The translations under genes and the position numbers were made by a program. A stretch of 64,000 bases of DNA, from NCBI RefSeq assembly GCF_018219815.1, contig NZ_JADMKU010000020.1, forward strand, positions 1 through 64,000, read 5' to 3'. A model generated the notes under the pieces. That model was not told where the DNA came from, ran no database searches, and was given only the letters and a program-made list of their open reading frames with translations. Origin of the DNA: Thalassovita aquimarina (GTDB lineage Bacteria; Pseudomonadota; Alphaproteobacteria; Rhodobacterales; Rhodobacteraceae). Below, one piece after another: positions 54,088-62,191 of this stretch. The stretch's first letter is position 1, and the number at the start of each line of letters is the position of its first letter.

Positions 54088-54867
54088 TCAGGCCGCGTTG
54101 GCCTGTGCTGCTTCAGCGCTGCGCAGGAAGACCCAGCGGTCGCCTTCGCTCAGGTCGGGATTGAAGCGATAGCCGCCGGTGTCGAAATCGCGGATCGCTT
54201 CGGGATCGATCAACCGGCGCTGGATGATGAAACGGGCCATCGCGCCGCGGGCGCGCTTGGCGTAGAAGCTGACGATTTTCGGCACGCCCGCCTTTTCTTC
54301 CATGAAGACCGGGGTGATCACCCGCAGCTTCAGCGCGTTCAAATCCACCGCGCCGAAATATTCCTGGCTGGCACAGTTGATCAGCGTATCGGTGCCGATG
54401 TCAGCCGCCTGCGCGTTCAGCGCCTCGGCGATGTCGCCGCCCCAGTATTCATAGAGGTTCTTGCCCTTCGGGTTCTGCAGGCGGCTGCCCATTTCCAGAC
54501 GGTAGGGCTGAATTTCATCCAACGGCCGCAGCAGGCCGTAAAGCCCCGACAGGATGCGGAAATGATCCTGCGCCCAAGCCATTTCGTCGTCTTCCAGCGT
54601 TCCCGCTTCCAGCCCGACATAGGTGTCCCCGGCAAAGGCCAGCGCGGCGGGCTTGGCCTCCATCTCGCCGAAATCGCGGAACCTCTCGGCGTTCAGCTTG
54701 CCCAGCTTTTCGCTGATATGCATCAGCTTCATCAGGTCATCGACCGACAGGTCGCGCGCCACGCCTGCCAGTTCCTCGGCCCGATCCGCGAATTGCGGCT
54801 GGGTGGGGGTAATGCCCTCAACCGGGGTGGTGTCAATCTTCTTGGCCGGGGAAACGACGATCAGCAT
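54088..54867 (-). CDS. yaaA: Peroxide stress protein YaaA
   Basis: This 259-residue protein has the invariant YaaA opening MLIVVSPAKKID and further family segments: LYGLLRPLDEIQPYRLEMGSRL, YWGGDIAEALN, LINCASQEYFGAV and IVSFYAKRARGAMARF. In E. coli YaaA lowers free iron during peroxide stress and is under OxyR. Here it lies 33 bases after recQ on the same strand, so the two may share a transcript. No OxyR site could be read. Confidence 0.93.
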   Translation of the reverse strand: MLIVVSPAKKIDTTPVEGITPTQPQFADRAEELAGVARDLSVDDLMKLMHISEKLGKLNAERFRDFGEMEAKPAALAFAGDTYVGLEAGTLEDDEMAWAQDHFRILSGLYGLLRPLDEIQPYRLEMGSRLQNPKGKNLYEYWGGDIAEALNAQAADIGTDTLINCASQEYFGAVDLNALKLRVITPVFMEEKAGVPKIVSFYAKRARGAMARFIIQRRLIDPEAIRDFDTGGYRFNPDLSEGDRWVFLRSAEAAQANAA

Positions 54868-54900
54868 GACGGGTCCTCAGAAATGTTGTTTAGAACGTTT

Positions 54901-56940
54901 CTAACCTGCTTCGCGCAGGACGTCCAGAAAGGCGGTGGCAAAACGGTCGGCCCGTTTTTCGCCCAGCAGACGCGTCATCGTACCTGCATCGCCCGGCCGC
55001 AGCTGCGCCACCTTGGCCAAGAGCGACGCCGAACAGCTCAGCGGTTTTTCCGACCCGTCGGTGCCGCGCGCCAGATCGGCCTGAACTTCCAGCAGACGAT
55101 CATAGACTGCCCCGGCATCGCGGCCGGCCAGTTTGCGGCGGGTGGGATGCATTTCCTCGGCCGCGCCGGTGATCACGGACAGGAAATCGGCGCCGTAGCG
55201 TTCCAGCTTCTTCGCCCCCACGCCGCTGATCCGCGCCATGTCGTCGAGCGTCGCGGGCCGGGTTTCGGCCATTTCGATCAGGGTGCGGTCGTTGAAGATC
55301 ACGTAGGCCGGCACCCTTGCAGCCTCGGCCAGGGCGCGGCGCTTGGCCTTGAGCGCAGACAGCAGCGGCGCGTCTTCGTCGCTGACCAATGCCTTGACCG
55401 CCGGGCGACGCTGCGCGGAAACGATGGTGTCCTTGCGCAGCATGATCGTGTCCTCGCCGCGCAGGATCGGCAGGGCGGTGTCGGTCATCCGCAAGGCGCC
55501 GTGGCGTTCGGGATCGGGGCGGATCAGGTCATGGCCCATCATCTGCCGGAAAATCGCCTGCCATTGCGGGCGGCTGTATTCCTTGCCGACCCCGAAGGTC
55601 GGCAATTCGTTATGCCCCTTGGCCCGGATGCGGTCGTTTTCGTTGCCCAGTAGAATCTCGATCAGGTGCCCCGCGCCAAACCATTCCCCGGTGCGCAGGA
55701 TCGCCGACAGCGCCATGCGCACCGGCTGGGTGCCGTCGAAGACCTCGGGCGGGCTATCGCACAGGTCGCATTTGCCGCAAGTGACCTCGGTTTCACCGAA
55801 ATAGCCCAGCAGGGTTTCGCGGCGGCATTTCAGCGCCTCGGCAAGGCCCAGCAGCGCGTTCAGCCGCGCATGATCGGCCATGCGCCGTTCGGGCGGCGCC
55901 AACCCCTCGTCGATCTGGGCGCGGCGTAGGCGGATGTCGTCGGCGCCGAACAGGGTCAGGGTTTCCGCCGGCGCCCCGTCGCGCCCGGCGCGGCCGATTT
56001 CCTGATAATAGGCCTCGATCGATTTCGGCAGGTCGGCATGGGCAACCCAGCGGATATCGGGCTTGTCCACACCCATGCCGAAGGCGACTGTAGCGACCAC
56101 GATCAGCCCGTCTTCCTGCTGGAAGCGCTGTTCGGTCTGGCGGCGATCCTCTGCCTCCATCCCGCCGTGGTAATGGCAGGCCGCGTGACCCTCATCCCGC
56201 AGCGCCTTGGCCAGGGTTTCGGTCTTGGCCCGCGTGCCGCAATAGACGATGCCGGACTGCCCCTTGCGGGCGCTCGCGAAGCTCAGGATCTGGCGGCGGG
56301 GATTGTTCTTGGCGGCGAAGGCCAGATGGATATTGGGCCGGTCGAAGCCGCGCAGGAAGGTGTCGGGTTGCTGCCCGTCGAACAGTCGGGTGACGATCTC
56401 GGCCTGGGTTTCGGCATCCGCCGTGGCGGTGAAGGCCGCCAAGGGCACGTCCAGCGCCTGCCGCAATTCTCCGATGCGCAAGTAATCGGGGCGGAAATCG
56501 TGGCCCCACTGGCTGACGCAATGGGCTTCGTCCACCGCGATCAGGCTGACCCCGATCCGCCGCAACATGTTCAACGCCGATCCCGCGCCCAGCCGTTCCG
56601 GCGCGATGTACAGCAGTTTCAGCCGCTTTTCCTCCAGCGCCTGCCACACCGCATCGGTTTCTTCCTGGGTGTTGCCGCTGGTCAGCGCGCCCGCTTCGAC
56701 TCCCGCTTCGCGCAGGCCGCGCACCTGATCGCGCATCAGCGCGATCAGTGGCGAGATGACCACCGTGACGCCGTCGCGCATCAGCGCGGGCAATTGGAAA
56801 CACAGGGATTTGCCGCCGCCCGTCGGCATGATGGCGAGAACGTTGCGGCCCGCCGCGACAGCCTCGACCACCTCTTCCTGCCCGGGGCGGAAGGCATCGT
56901 AACCGAAAACATCGCTCAGAAGCGTGGCAGCGCTTGGCAT
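54901..56940 (-). CDS. recQ: ATP-dependent DNA helicase RecQ
   Basis: This 679-residue superfamily-2 helicase has Walker A TGGGKS (residues about 40-45), DEAH at 137-140 and the RecQ loop VDEAHCVSQWGHDFRPDY. The RQC zinc cysteines (CRRETLLGYFGE then CGKCDLC) and a C-terminal HRDC domain (about 515-600) are present. It unwinds DNA in recombination and fork repair. The ATG at 56940 is preceded by a CCTGTAAG/CTTACAGG hairpin whose downstream arm includes the only Shine-Dalgarno-like AGG, so initiation may be restrained. Confidence 0.93.
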   Translation of the reverse strand: MPSAATLLSDVFGYDAFRPGQEEVVEAVAAGRNVLAIMPTGGGKSLCFQLPALMRDGVTVVISPLIALMRDQVRGLREAGVEAGALTSGNTQEETDAVWQALEEKRLKLLYIAPERLGAGSALNMLRRIGVSLIAVDEAHCVSQWGHDFRPDYLRIGELRQALDVPLAAFTATADAETQAEIVTRLFDGQQPDTFLRGFDRPNIHLAFAAKNNPRRQILSFASARKGQSGIVYCGTRAKTETLAKALRDEGHAACHYHGGMEAEDRRQTEQRFQQEDGLIVVATVAFGMGVDKPDIRWVAHADLPKSIEAYYQEIGRAGRDGAPAETLTLFGADDIRLRRAQIDEGLAPPERRMADHARLNALLGLAEALKCRRETLLGYFGETEVTCGKCDLCDSPPEVFDGTQPVRMALSAILRTGEWFGAGHLIEILLGNENDRIRAKGHNELPTFGVGKEYSRPQWQAIFRQMMGHDLIRPDPERHGALRMTDTALPILRGEDTIMLRKDTIVSAQRRPAVKALVSDEDAPLLSALKAKRRALAEAARVPAYVIFNDRTLIEMAETRPATLDDMARISGVGAKKLERYGADFLSVITGAAEEMHPTRRKLAGRDAGAVYDRLLEVQADLARGTDGSEKPLSCSASLLAKVAQLRPGDAGTMTRLLGEKRADRFATAFLDVLREAG

Positions 56941-56945
56941 GAGGA

Positions 56946-56977
56946 CCTGTAAGATTGTTTGTTTCTGCTCTTACAGG
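56946..56977 (-). promoter_or_regulatory. Inverted repeat directly upstream of recQ
   Basis: CCTGTAAG (56946-56953) and CTTACAGG (56970-56977) form an 8-bp perfect dyad with 16 bases between. It ends five bases before the recQ ATG. It could be an operator or an RNA hairpin covering the ribosome-binding site. Confidence 0.55.
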
Positions 56978-57056
56978 AGTTGTCCCACACTAAGAATCGG
57001 TAAACAAGCCCCGGCGGCAGCGCACGAGGCTTGGGAACAGGATTGTCAGATAGGGA

Positions 57057-57341
57057 TCAGTAAACCCCGAAGTTGTTCTGAACCACGATGCGGATCGCGA
57101 TGATGCCCAGCAGAACCACCAACGGCGCAAGATCGATCCCCCCCATCGGCGGCAGGATCTTGCGGATCTGCGAATAGAGCGGTTCCAGCAGCCGGTTCAG
57201 CCCGTACCAGATCTGGGCGACGAACTGCTGATGCAGGTTCAGCACCTGGAAACTGATCAGCCAGCTCATGATCACATGCGCGATCACGAAAAACCAAACG
57301 ACATCCAGCACAAGCATCAGGATCTGGATCAGCGAAATCAT
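57057..57341 (-). CDS. YggT-family membrane protein
   Basis: This 94-residue protein has two hydrophobic segments (about 3-25 and 66-88) joined by LLEPLYSQIRKILPPMGGIDLAPLV, the YggT signature. The family is linked to cell division, osmotic and K+ tolerance, but its biochemistry is unclear. The start was set at the ATG at 57341 after GAGGTGCC; the frame extends further upstream without similarity. It diverges from a thioesterase gene. Confidence 0.88.
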   Translation of the reverse strand: MISLIQILMLVLDVVWFFVIAHVIMSWLISFQVLNLHQQFVAQIWYGLNRLLEPLYSQIRKILPPMGGIDLAPLVVLLGIIAIRIVVQNNFGVY

Positions 57342-57474
57342 CTGCGGCACCTCTCTCTTGGGTCGCTCAACAGGTAAGCGCCGGGGTGCCAAGACGCAAG
57401 CTTTGACGCGGGGTTTCTGTTGACCCTGTCCCGGCCCGGCGACAGAGAAACACGGTTTTGAAAAGGAGCTCGCA
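57342..57474. promoter_or_regulatory. Divergent promoter region yggT / thioesterase
   Basis: These 133 bases hold the ribosome-binding sites of both genes (GAGAGAGGTGCC for yggT, AAAAGGAGCTCGC for the thioesterase). No dyad or consensus promoter could be confidently assigned. Confidence 0.3.
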
Positions 57475-58011
57475 ATGTTTCCGATGGTCCGGCTGGTCAA
57501 GGAGTTCGTCAAATACCGCAACGCACCGGCGCTGCCCTATGACGGCACCCATGTATCGCGGCATATGTGCCTGCCCTGGGACCTTGACCCGTTCATGGAA
57601 CTGAACAACGGCCGCACCCTGACGCTGTTCGATCTGGGGCGGCTGTTGCTGGCGAAGCGGGTCGGGCTGATTGCCACGCTGAAGCGCGAAGGCTGGGGCA
57701 TGACCATGGCCGGATCCTGCGTGCGCTACCGCCGTCGCATCCGCGTTTTCGAAACGTTCGAAATGCGCTCGCGCGCCCTGGGCTGGGACGACAAGTTTCT
57801 CTATATCGACCAATCGATGTGGAAGAAGAACGGCGACTGTGCCAACCACGTCGTCTACCGTGCCGCGATCACCGATGCGAACGGTATCGTCGGCACCGAC
57901 CGGGTGCGCCGCGCCCTGGCCGCCGAAACCGCCGCGATGGAACTGCCCGAATGGGTTCTGAAATGGATTGATGCCGAAAACGCACGCCCCTGGCCCCCAA
58001 TTCAGGATTGA
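57475..58011 (+). CDS. Acyl-CoA thioesterase of the 4HBT-like hotdog family
   Basis: This 178-residue hotdog protein carries DLDPFMELNNGRTLTLFDLGRLLLAKRVG, a variant of the 4-hydroxybenzoyl-CoA thioesterase motif with the catalytic Asp region near residue 38, and the strand SRALGWDDKFLYIDQSMWKKNG. It belongs to the group often annotated as thioesterase or acyl-CoA thioester hydrolase (THEM6-like). The substrate is not known. AAAAGGAG precedes the ATG. A transporter gene follows 64 bases later. Confidence 0.8.
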   Translation: MFPMVRLVKEFVKYRNAPALPYDGTHVSRHMCLPWDLDPFMELNNGRTLTLFDLGRLLLAKRVGLIATLKREGWGMTMAGSCVRYRRRIRVFETFEMRSRALGWDDKFLYIDQSMWKKNGDCANHVVYRAAITDANGIVGTDRVRRALAAETAAMELPEWVLKWIDAENARPWPPIQD

Positions 58012-58075
58012 CTTGCCTCAGCGACAATTCGCCTGTCATAACACGTTGCAAGAGATAAAAGATTTGGGGACAGGG

Positions 58076-59458
58076 ATGCGCAAACGTATTTGGGGTTGGT
58101 TCTTTTTCGATTGGGCCAGCCAGCCCTATAACACGCTGCTTCTGACATTTATTTTTGGGCCCTACTTCTCGGAAGTCGTCAGCGACGCGCTCGTGTTGCA
58201 AGGGTTTCAGGAAGAAGCGGCCAATGCACAGGCCCAAGCCTATTGGGGCTTCGGCATCGGCGCGGCGGGGGTGGTGATCGCGATTCTGGCACCCATCCTT
58301 GGTGCGATGGCAGACACATCGGGCAACCGGCTGCGCTGGATCTGGCTGTTCTCAGCCATGTATGTCGTCGGGGCTGTGGGCCTGTGGACGGCGGCGCCGG
58401 ATCATTTCAACCTGGTCCCGATACTGATCCTGTTCGCGATCGGCCTGATCGGAATGGAATTCGCCACCATCTTCACCAACTCGATGCTGCCCGACTTGGG
58501 CACCAAGGAAGAAATCGGCCGGATTTCCGGCAATGGCTGGGCCTTCGGCTATGTCGGCGGGCTGCTCGCTTTGATCCTGATGCTGGCGTTCTTCGCCGAA
58601 AGCGCGGCGACCGGCAAAACCTTCGTCGGCTTGTCGCCCATCTTCGGGCTGGATGCCGAAATGCGCGAAGGCACCCGCTTCGTCGGCCCGCTAACCGCGA
58701 TCTGGTTCGCGGTATTCATGATCCCCTTCTTCCTGTGGGTGCGCGATCCGAAACCCACCGGTGCCCCCAAGGGCGCGGTGAAGCAAGCACTGAAGGAAGT
58801 CGTGCACACCGTGTCCCGGCTGCCGCGCACGCCGTCTCTTTTCGCTTATCTCACCTCGTCGATGTTCTACCGTGACGCGCTGAACGGGATGTATGTGTTC
58901 GGCGGCATCTACGCCGAGGGCGTACTGGGCTGGACCGTACAAGACATCGGCATCTTCGGCATCATCGCCATCATCGCCGGGGCGATCTTTGCCTGGCTCG
59001 GCGGTCACGCGGATGAACGCTTCGGCCCCAAGCCGGTGATCACCGCCTGCATCCTGGTATTGACCTTCGTCGCCATCTCCATCGTTTTCGTGTCGCGCGA
59101 CAGTGTCTATGGCATCCCGGTCGGGGCGGAATCGAAACTGCCCGATATCGTGTTTTATCTGCTGGGTGCGGCGATCGGCGCGGCAGGCGGCATAATCCAG
59201 TCGGCCAGCCGCACGATGATGGTGCGCCAGGGCAACCCGCATAAGATGGTCGAAAGCTTCGGCCTCTACGCGCTGGCGGGCAAGGCGACGTCGTTCCTGG
59301 CTCCAATGCTGATAGGGGTGGCTTCCACGATCAGCCAAAACCAGCAATTGGGCGTTTCTCCGCTGATCGCGCTTTTCCTTATCGGGCTGATCTTGCTACG
59401 CTGGGTCAAACCCGAAGGAGACCCGAAGGCATGGCAAGAAAACTCCTCAGCCTCGTAG
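58076..59458 (+). CDS. UMF1-type MFS transporter (Atg22-like)
   Basis: This 460-residue membrane protein has about twelve hydrophobic segments. The family opening WGWFFFDWASQPYNTLLLTFIFGPYF and GNGWAFGYVGGLLAL place it in the UMF1 family. Yeast Atg22 exports amino acids from the vacuole; bacterial substrates are not defined. The ATG at 58076 follows GGGGACAGGG. It overlaps the next gene, mepA, by 28 bases in another frame, which suggests one transcript. Confidence 0.86.
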   Translation: MRKRIWGWFFFDWASQPYNTLLLTFIFGPYFSEVVSDALVLQGFQEEAANAQAQAYWGFGIGAAGVVIAILAPILGAMADTSGNRLRWIWLFSAMYVVGAVGLWTAAPDHFNLVPILILFAIGLIGMEFATIFTNSMLPDLGTKEEIGRISGNGWAFGYVGGLLALILMLAFFAESAATGKTFVGLSPIFGLDAEMREGTRFVGPLTAIWFAVFMIPFFLWVRDPKPTGAPKGAVKQALKEVVHTVSRLPRTPSLFAYLTSSMFYRDALNGMYVFGGIYAEGVLGWTVQDIGIFGIIAIIAGAIFAWLGGHADERFGPKPVITACILVLTFVAISIVFVSRDSVYGIPVGAESKLPDIVFYLLGAAIGAAGGIIQSASRTMMVRQGNPHKMVESFGLYALAGKATSFLAPMLIGVASTISQNQQLGVSPLIALFLIGLILLRWVKPEGDPKAWQENSSAS

Positions 59459-60360
59459 CGCTTTCGCTGATCCTGGCGGGCTGCGATTCCAGCGGCCCGC
59501 AGACCGACGGCGCGCGCCCTGCCTTTTCGACCCAGCAGGCGATTCCAAAGGCGATGATCGGGGTGCCCGCCAAGCAGCTGTTCGGGGGCCATGAACACGG
59601 ATCGGCGCAACAGGCCCAGCCGCACGGCAGCTATGCCAAGGGCTGCCTTGCCGGCGGCACGCAACTGCCCGGAACCGGCCCGACATGGCAGGCAATGCGG
59701 CTCAGCCGCAACCGCAACTGGGGCTATCCGGAAACCGTCGATTTCATCCGCGACCTGTCGGCCAAGGCGGCCAAGCAACCGGGATGGAGCGGGCTTTACA
59801 TCGGCGATATCAGCCAGCCGCGCGGCGGACCGATGCTGACCGGGCATCGCAGCCACCAGATCGGCATGGATATCGACATCTGGATGCGCCCGGCCGACCG
59901 GCTGGACCTGAGCGCGACGGAACGCGAAAACATGTCCTCGATCTCGATGCGGCGCGCCAAGGGCGCCTATGTGAACGAAAACTGGACCCGCCAGCATCAC
60001 GAGATCCTCAAAGCCGCCGCCAGCGATCCGCGCGTCGCCCGCATCTTCGTCTTCCCCGGCGCCAAGGTGCAGATGTGCAAGGACGAAAAGGGCGATCGCG
60101 CCTGGCTGCGGAAAATCCGGCCGTGGTGGGGGCATCATTACCATTTCCATGTCCGGCTGAATTGCCCCAAGGGCGCGCGCGGCTGCGTGAACCAGCCACC
60201 GCCACCGCCCGGTGACGGCTGCGATGCGGCAGAGGACTGGGTTTACGACATCCTGCATCCCAAGCCGCCCGATCCCGACGCACCGCCGCCGAAACCGCGC
60301 CGTGAACTAACCATGGCCGATCTGCCGAACCAATGCGTATCCGTCTTGCAATCGCAATAG
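59431..60360 (+). CDS. mepA: Penicillin-insensitive murein endopeptidase (MepA family)
   Basis: This 309-residue LAS-type metallopeptidase has a lipobox (LILAGC, Cys18), so it may be a lipoprotein, unlike the soluble E. coli enzyme. GHRSHQIGMDID (His139/His142 and Asp147 to Asp149) and WWGHHYHFHVRL (His235-His240) supply the zinc ligands. It cleaves D,D- and L,D-bonds in peptidoglycan. It begins inside the end of the UMF1 transporter gene and overlaps the next gene by 28 bases. The C-terminal third is proline-rich. Confidence 0.9.
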   Translation: MARKLLSLVALSLILAGCDSSGPQTDGARPAFSTQQAIPKAMIGVPAKQLFGGHEHGSAQQAQPHGSYAKGCLAGGTQLPGTGPTWQAMRLSRNRNWGYPETVDFIRDLSAKAAKQPGWSGLYIGDISQPRGGPMLTGHRSHQIGMDIDIWMRPADRLDLSATERENMSSISMRRAKGAYVNENWTRQHHEILKAAASDPRVARIFVFPGAKVQMCKDEKGDRAWLRKIRPWWGHHYHFHVRLNCPKGARGCVNQPPPPPGDGCDAAEDWVYDILHPKPPDPDAPPPKPRRELTMADLPNQCVSVLQSQ

Positions 60361-61247
60361 CGGCGCTCGCCGCCTTTGGCCTGACCGTATCGGGCAGCGC
60401 CCGGCCGCAGGAAAAGGCGCGCCTGCTGTCTGCCTATGGCTGGAACGAAGCGCTGGAAGGATTCGGCGGCATCTCGGCACTGGAACTGGACGCTGACGGT
60501 AAAAATTTCATCGCCGTGACAGACCGGACCCTGCTTTTGCAGGGCCAACTGCAACGCGAAAACGGCACCGTGACGGGCGTGACCCTGACCGGATCGAATT
60601 TCCTGCTCAAACCCGACGGTACCCGGCTGACCGGCTGGCGCCGCGATTCCGAAGGCTTGGCCTTGCGCAGCGACGGCCGGCTTTTTGTCAGCTTCGAAGC
60701 CGGGGCCAAGGTCTGGGCCTACTCCGATCCGCAAGGCCCGGCGACCCGGCTGCCGGGCCATCCCGATTTCAAGGACATGCCCGGCAATGCCGCTCTCGAA
60801 GCGTTGGCCATCGATGATCGGGGACATCTTTACGCCGTGCCCGAAGCGCCGCTGACCCGCGCCGGCGGCCTGCCGCTTTACCGCTACGACGGGACCGAAT
60901 GGCAGATCGTTCAGCGCATCACCCCCTCGGAACGCTTCGCCCCCGTCGGCGCCGATTTCGGCCCGGACGGAAAGTTCTACCTGCTGGAACGGAACTTCGG
61001 CGGCATCGGATTTCGCAGCCGGGTGCGGCGCTTCGATCTGGCGGATTTCGCCCCAAAAGGCGAAGTTCTGTTCACCTCCTCGCTCGGTCAGCATGACAAC
61101 CTCGAAGGGCTGTCGGTCTGGCGCGACGGGGCCGGCTATATCCGCCTGACAATGGTGTCGGACGACAATTTCAAGTTCTTCCAGCGCACCGAGATCGTGG
61201 AATACGCCCTTGCGGAAACGCTTGCCAAAGCGTCACTTAGCCATTAG
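60333..61247 (+). CDS. Esterase-like activity of phytase family protein, secreted
   Basis: This 304-residue protein has a signal peptide (MRIRLAIAIAALAAFGLTVSGSA, then RPQEK) and beta-propeller repeats matching the phytase-like esterase family: GFGGISALELDADGKNFIAVTDR, RRDSEGLALRSDGRLFVSFE, NLEGLSVWRDGAGY and a SDDNFKFFQRTEIVEY end. The conserved aspartates and glutamates that bind metal or substrate are visible in these segments. It would act in the periplasm on phosphate or carboxyl esters; the specific substrate is unknown. Its start overlaps the end of mepA. Confidence 0.84.
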   Translation: MRIRLAIAIAALAAFGLTVSGSARPQEKARLLSAYGWNEALEGFGGISALELDADGKNFIAVTDRTLLLQGQLQRENGTVTGVTLTGSNFLLKPDGTRLTGWRRDSEGLALRSDGRLFVSFEAGAKVWAYSDPQGPATRLPGHPDFKDMPGNAALEALAIDDRGHLYAVPEAPLTRAGGLPLYRYDGTEWQIVQRITPSERFAPVGADFGPDGKFYLLERNFGGIGFRSRVRRFDLADFAPKGEVLFTSSLGQHDNLEGLSVWRDGAGYIRLTMVSDDNFKFFQRTEIVEYALAETLAKASLSH

Positions 61248-61315
61248 AGGCCGCCCTTTCGTTCCCGCGAGACCGGGAACCATGTCGCCGCTACCATGTA
61301 AAAACGGATCGAAAA

Positions 61316-61939
61316 ATGAACCGCACACATATTCCCGGCATCCTTGCCATGGCCGCCATCGTGCTGGCCTCGAATATCTTCGTCCAGTTCCTGTTCGGCC
61401 AGTGGCTGACCTGGGGGGCGTTCACCTATCCTTTCGCCTTCCTGGTGACCGACGTGATGAACCGCGTCTACGGCCCCGGCCCGGCCCGCAAGGTCGTGGT
61501 GGCGGGTTTCGTCACCGGGGTCATCTGTTCGTTGATCGGCACCCAGATCATGGGCGAATTCGGCCCGCTGGTAACGCTGCGCATCGCAATCGGTTCCGGC
61601 CTCGCTTTCCTGACCGCGCAACTGACCGACGTGGCGGTGTTCGACCGTCTGCGCGGCGGCAAATGGTGGCGCGCGCCGCTGGCCTCGACCCTGGTCGGAT
61701 CGTCGCTCGATACCGCGATCTTTTTCTCTGTCGCCTTTTCGGCCGGGCTGAGCTTCATCGAACCGGCGAACGACGTATCTTGGGCAAACGAAACCCTGCC
61801 ACTTCTGGGCGCCGGTCCGACCGTGCCGCTCTGGGTCTCGCTGGGCGTTGCCGATTGGCTGGTCAAACTGTCGCTCGCCATCATAGCACTTGTGCCTTTC
61901 CGCATCATCGTGGGGAAACTTACGGCACCTGCCACATGA
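61316..61939 (+). CDS. yhhQ: Queuosine precursor transporter (YhhQ/DUF165)
   Basis: This 207-residue integral membrane protein has about six hydrophobic segments. The signature FPFAFLVTDVMNRVYG-type segment reads YPFAFLVTDVMNRVYGPGPARKVV. LDTAIFFSVAFS and the C-terminal DWLVKLSLAIIALVPFRIIV complete the family pattern. It imports preQ0/preQ1 for queuosine tRNA modification. A GTTCCCG..CGGGAAC hairpin at 61261-61280 lies upstream; I could not match it to the known preQ1 riboswitch. Confidence 0.88.
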   Translation: MNRTHIPGILAMAAIVLASNIFVQFLFGQWLTWGAFTYPFAFLVTDVMNRVYGPGPARKVVVAGFVTGVICSLIGTQIMGEFGPLVTLRIAIGSGLAFLTAQLTDVAVFDRLRGGKWWRAPLASTLVGSSLDTAIFFSVAFSAGLSFIEPANDVSWANETLPLLGAGPTVPLWVSLGVADWLVKLSLAIIALVPFRIIVGKLTAPAT

Positions 61940-61946
61940 TTTTGTT

Positions 61947-61975
61947 TTGACTTTGCGAAAATCTGTGGCACGATT
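61947..61975 (+). promoter_or_regulatory. Candidate sigma-70 promoter of the structured leader RNA
   Basis: TTGACT at 61947-61952 lies 8 bases after the yhhQ stop and is followed after 17 bases by ACGATT (61970-61975), a weak -10. A start near 61982 would place the extended Shine-Dalgarno about ten bases into the transcript. Confidence 0.5.
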
Positions 61976-62008
61976 CTCCTATCGAAAACTTAGAAAGGAG
62001 GTGCTCTT

Positions 62009-62065
62009 GTGTCTAATGGGATAGCGGAGAGAGGTGTCGGAACAGTTCGGAAGGCAAGCGTCTGA
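62009..62065 (+). CDS. Candidate 18-codon leader peptide upstream of arfB
   Basis: GTG at 62009 lies seven bases after AGGAGG, part of AAAGGAGGTG, a ten-base perfect complement of the 16S tail. The frame encodes MSNGIAERGVGTVRKASV (GTG read as Met) and stops with TGA at 62063-62065. Start spacing and Shine-Dalgarno are optimal, better than those of most genes here. The alternative is that the G-rich stretch serves only RNA pairing. The peptide has no recognised family. Confidence 0.5.
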   Translation: MSNGIAERGVGTVRKASV

Positions 62066-62131
62066 GGCAACCCTTGGTTGTAAATTTTCCGAATTGGTGA
62101 GCGCCTAACCGGCTCCACCTCCTTTTCTCTC

Positions 62132-62168
62132 AAGGGTCGCTCCGAGCAGGGCGGCCCTTACTCTTTTT
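62132..62168 (+). terminator. Rho-independent terminator between the leader RNA and arfB
   Basis: AAGGGTCGCTC (62132-62142) pairs with GGGCGGCCCTT (62149-62159), including G-U pairs, around CGAGCA. ACTCTTTTT follows. It ends 24 bases before the arfB ATG, so arfB needs read-through or a promoter inside the element. Confidence 0.75.
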
Positions 62169-62191
62169 CCCCGGCGCGTTAGAGTACCGAC

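Larger units (their letters stand above)
61982..62168 (+). ncRNA. Candidate structured RNA or leader with SD / anti-SD pairing, upstream of arfB
   Basis: The strand folds as a nested rod. AGAAAGGAGGTG (61992-62003) pairs with CACCTCCTTTTCT (62116-62128, one bulged base). AGTTCGGAA (62044-62052) pairs with TTCCGAATT (62087-62095). CAACC-CTT-GGTTG (62068-62080) caps the rod. The 3' partner of the closing stem almost copies the 3' tail of 16S rRNA (CACCTCCTTTCT), so the Shine-Dalgarno of the 18-codon ORF can be masked internally. A terminator (62132-62168) closes the transcript 24 bases before arfB. The exact ends are inferred. It may be a small RNA such as a 6S-like rod, or a cis-acting attenuator of arfB. 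Confidence 0.6.

Noticed and set aside
61261-61315. Possible preQ1 riboswitch before the queuosine-precursor transporter
   Set aside because: There is a GTTCCCG..CGGGAAC hairpin and an A-rich stretch (TAAAAACGG), but the conserved loop and the A-tail arrangement of the preQ1-I class could not be aligned.
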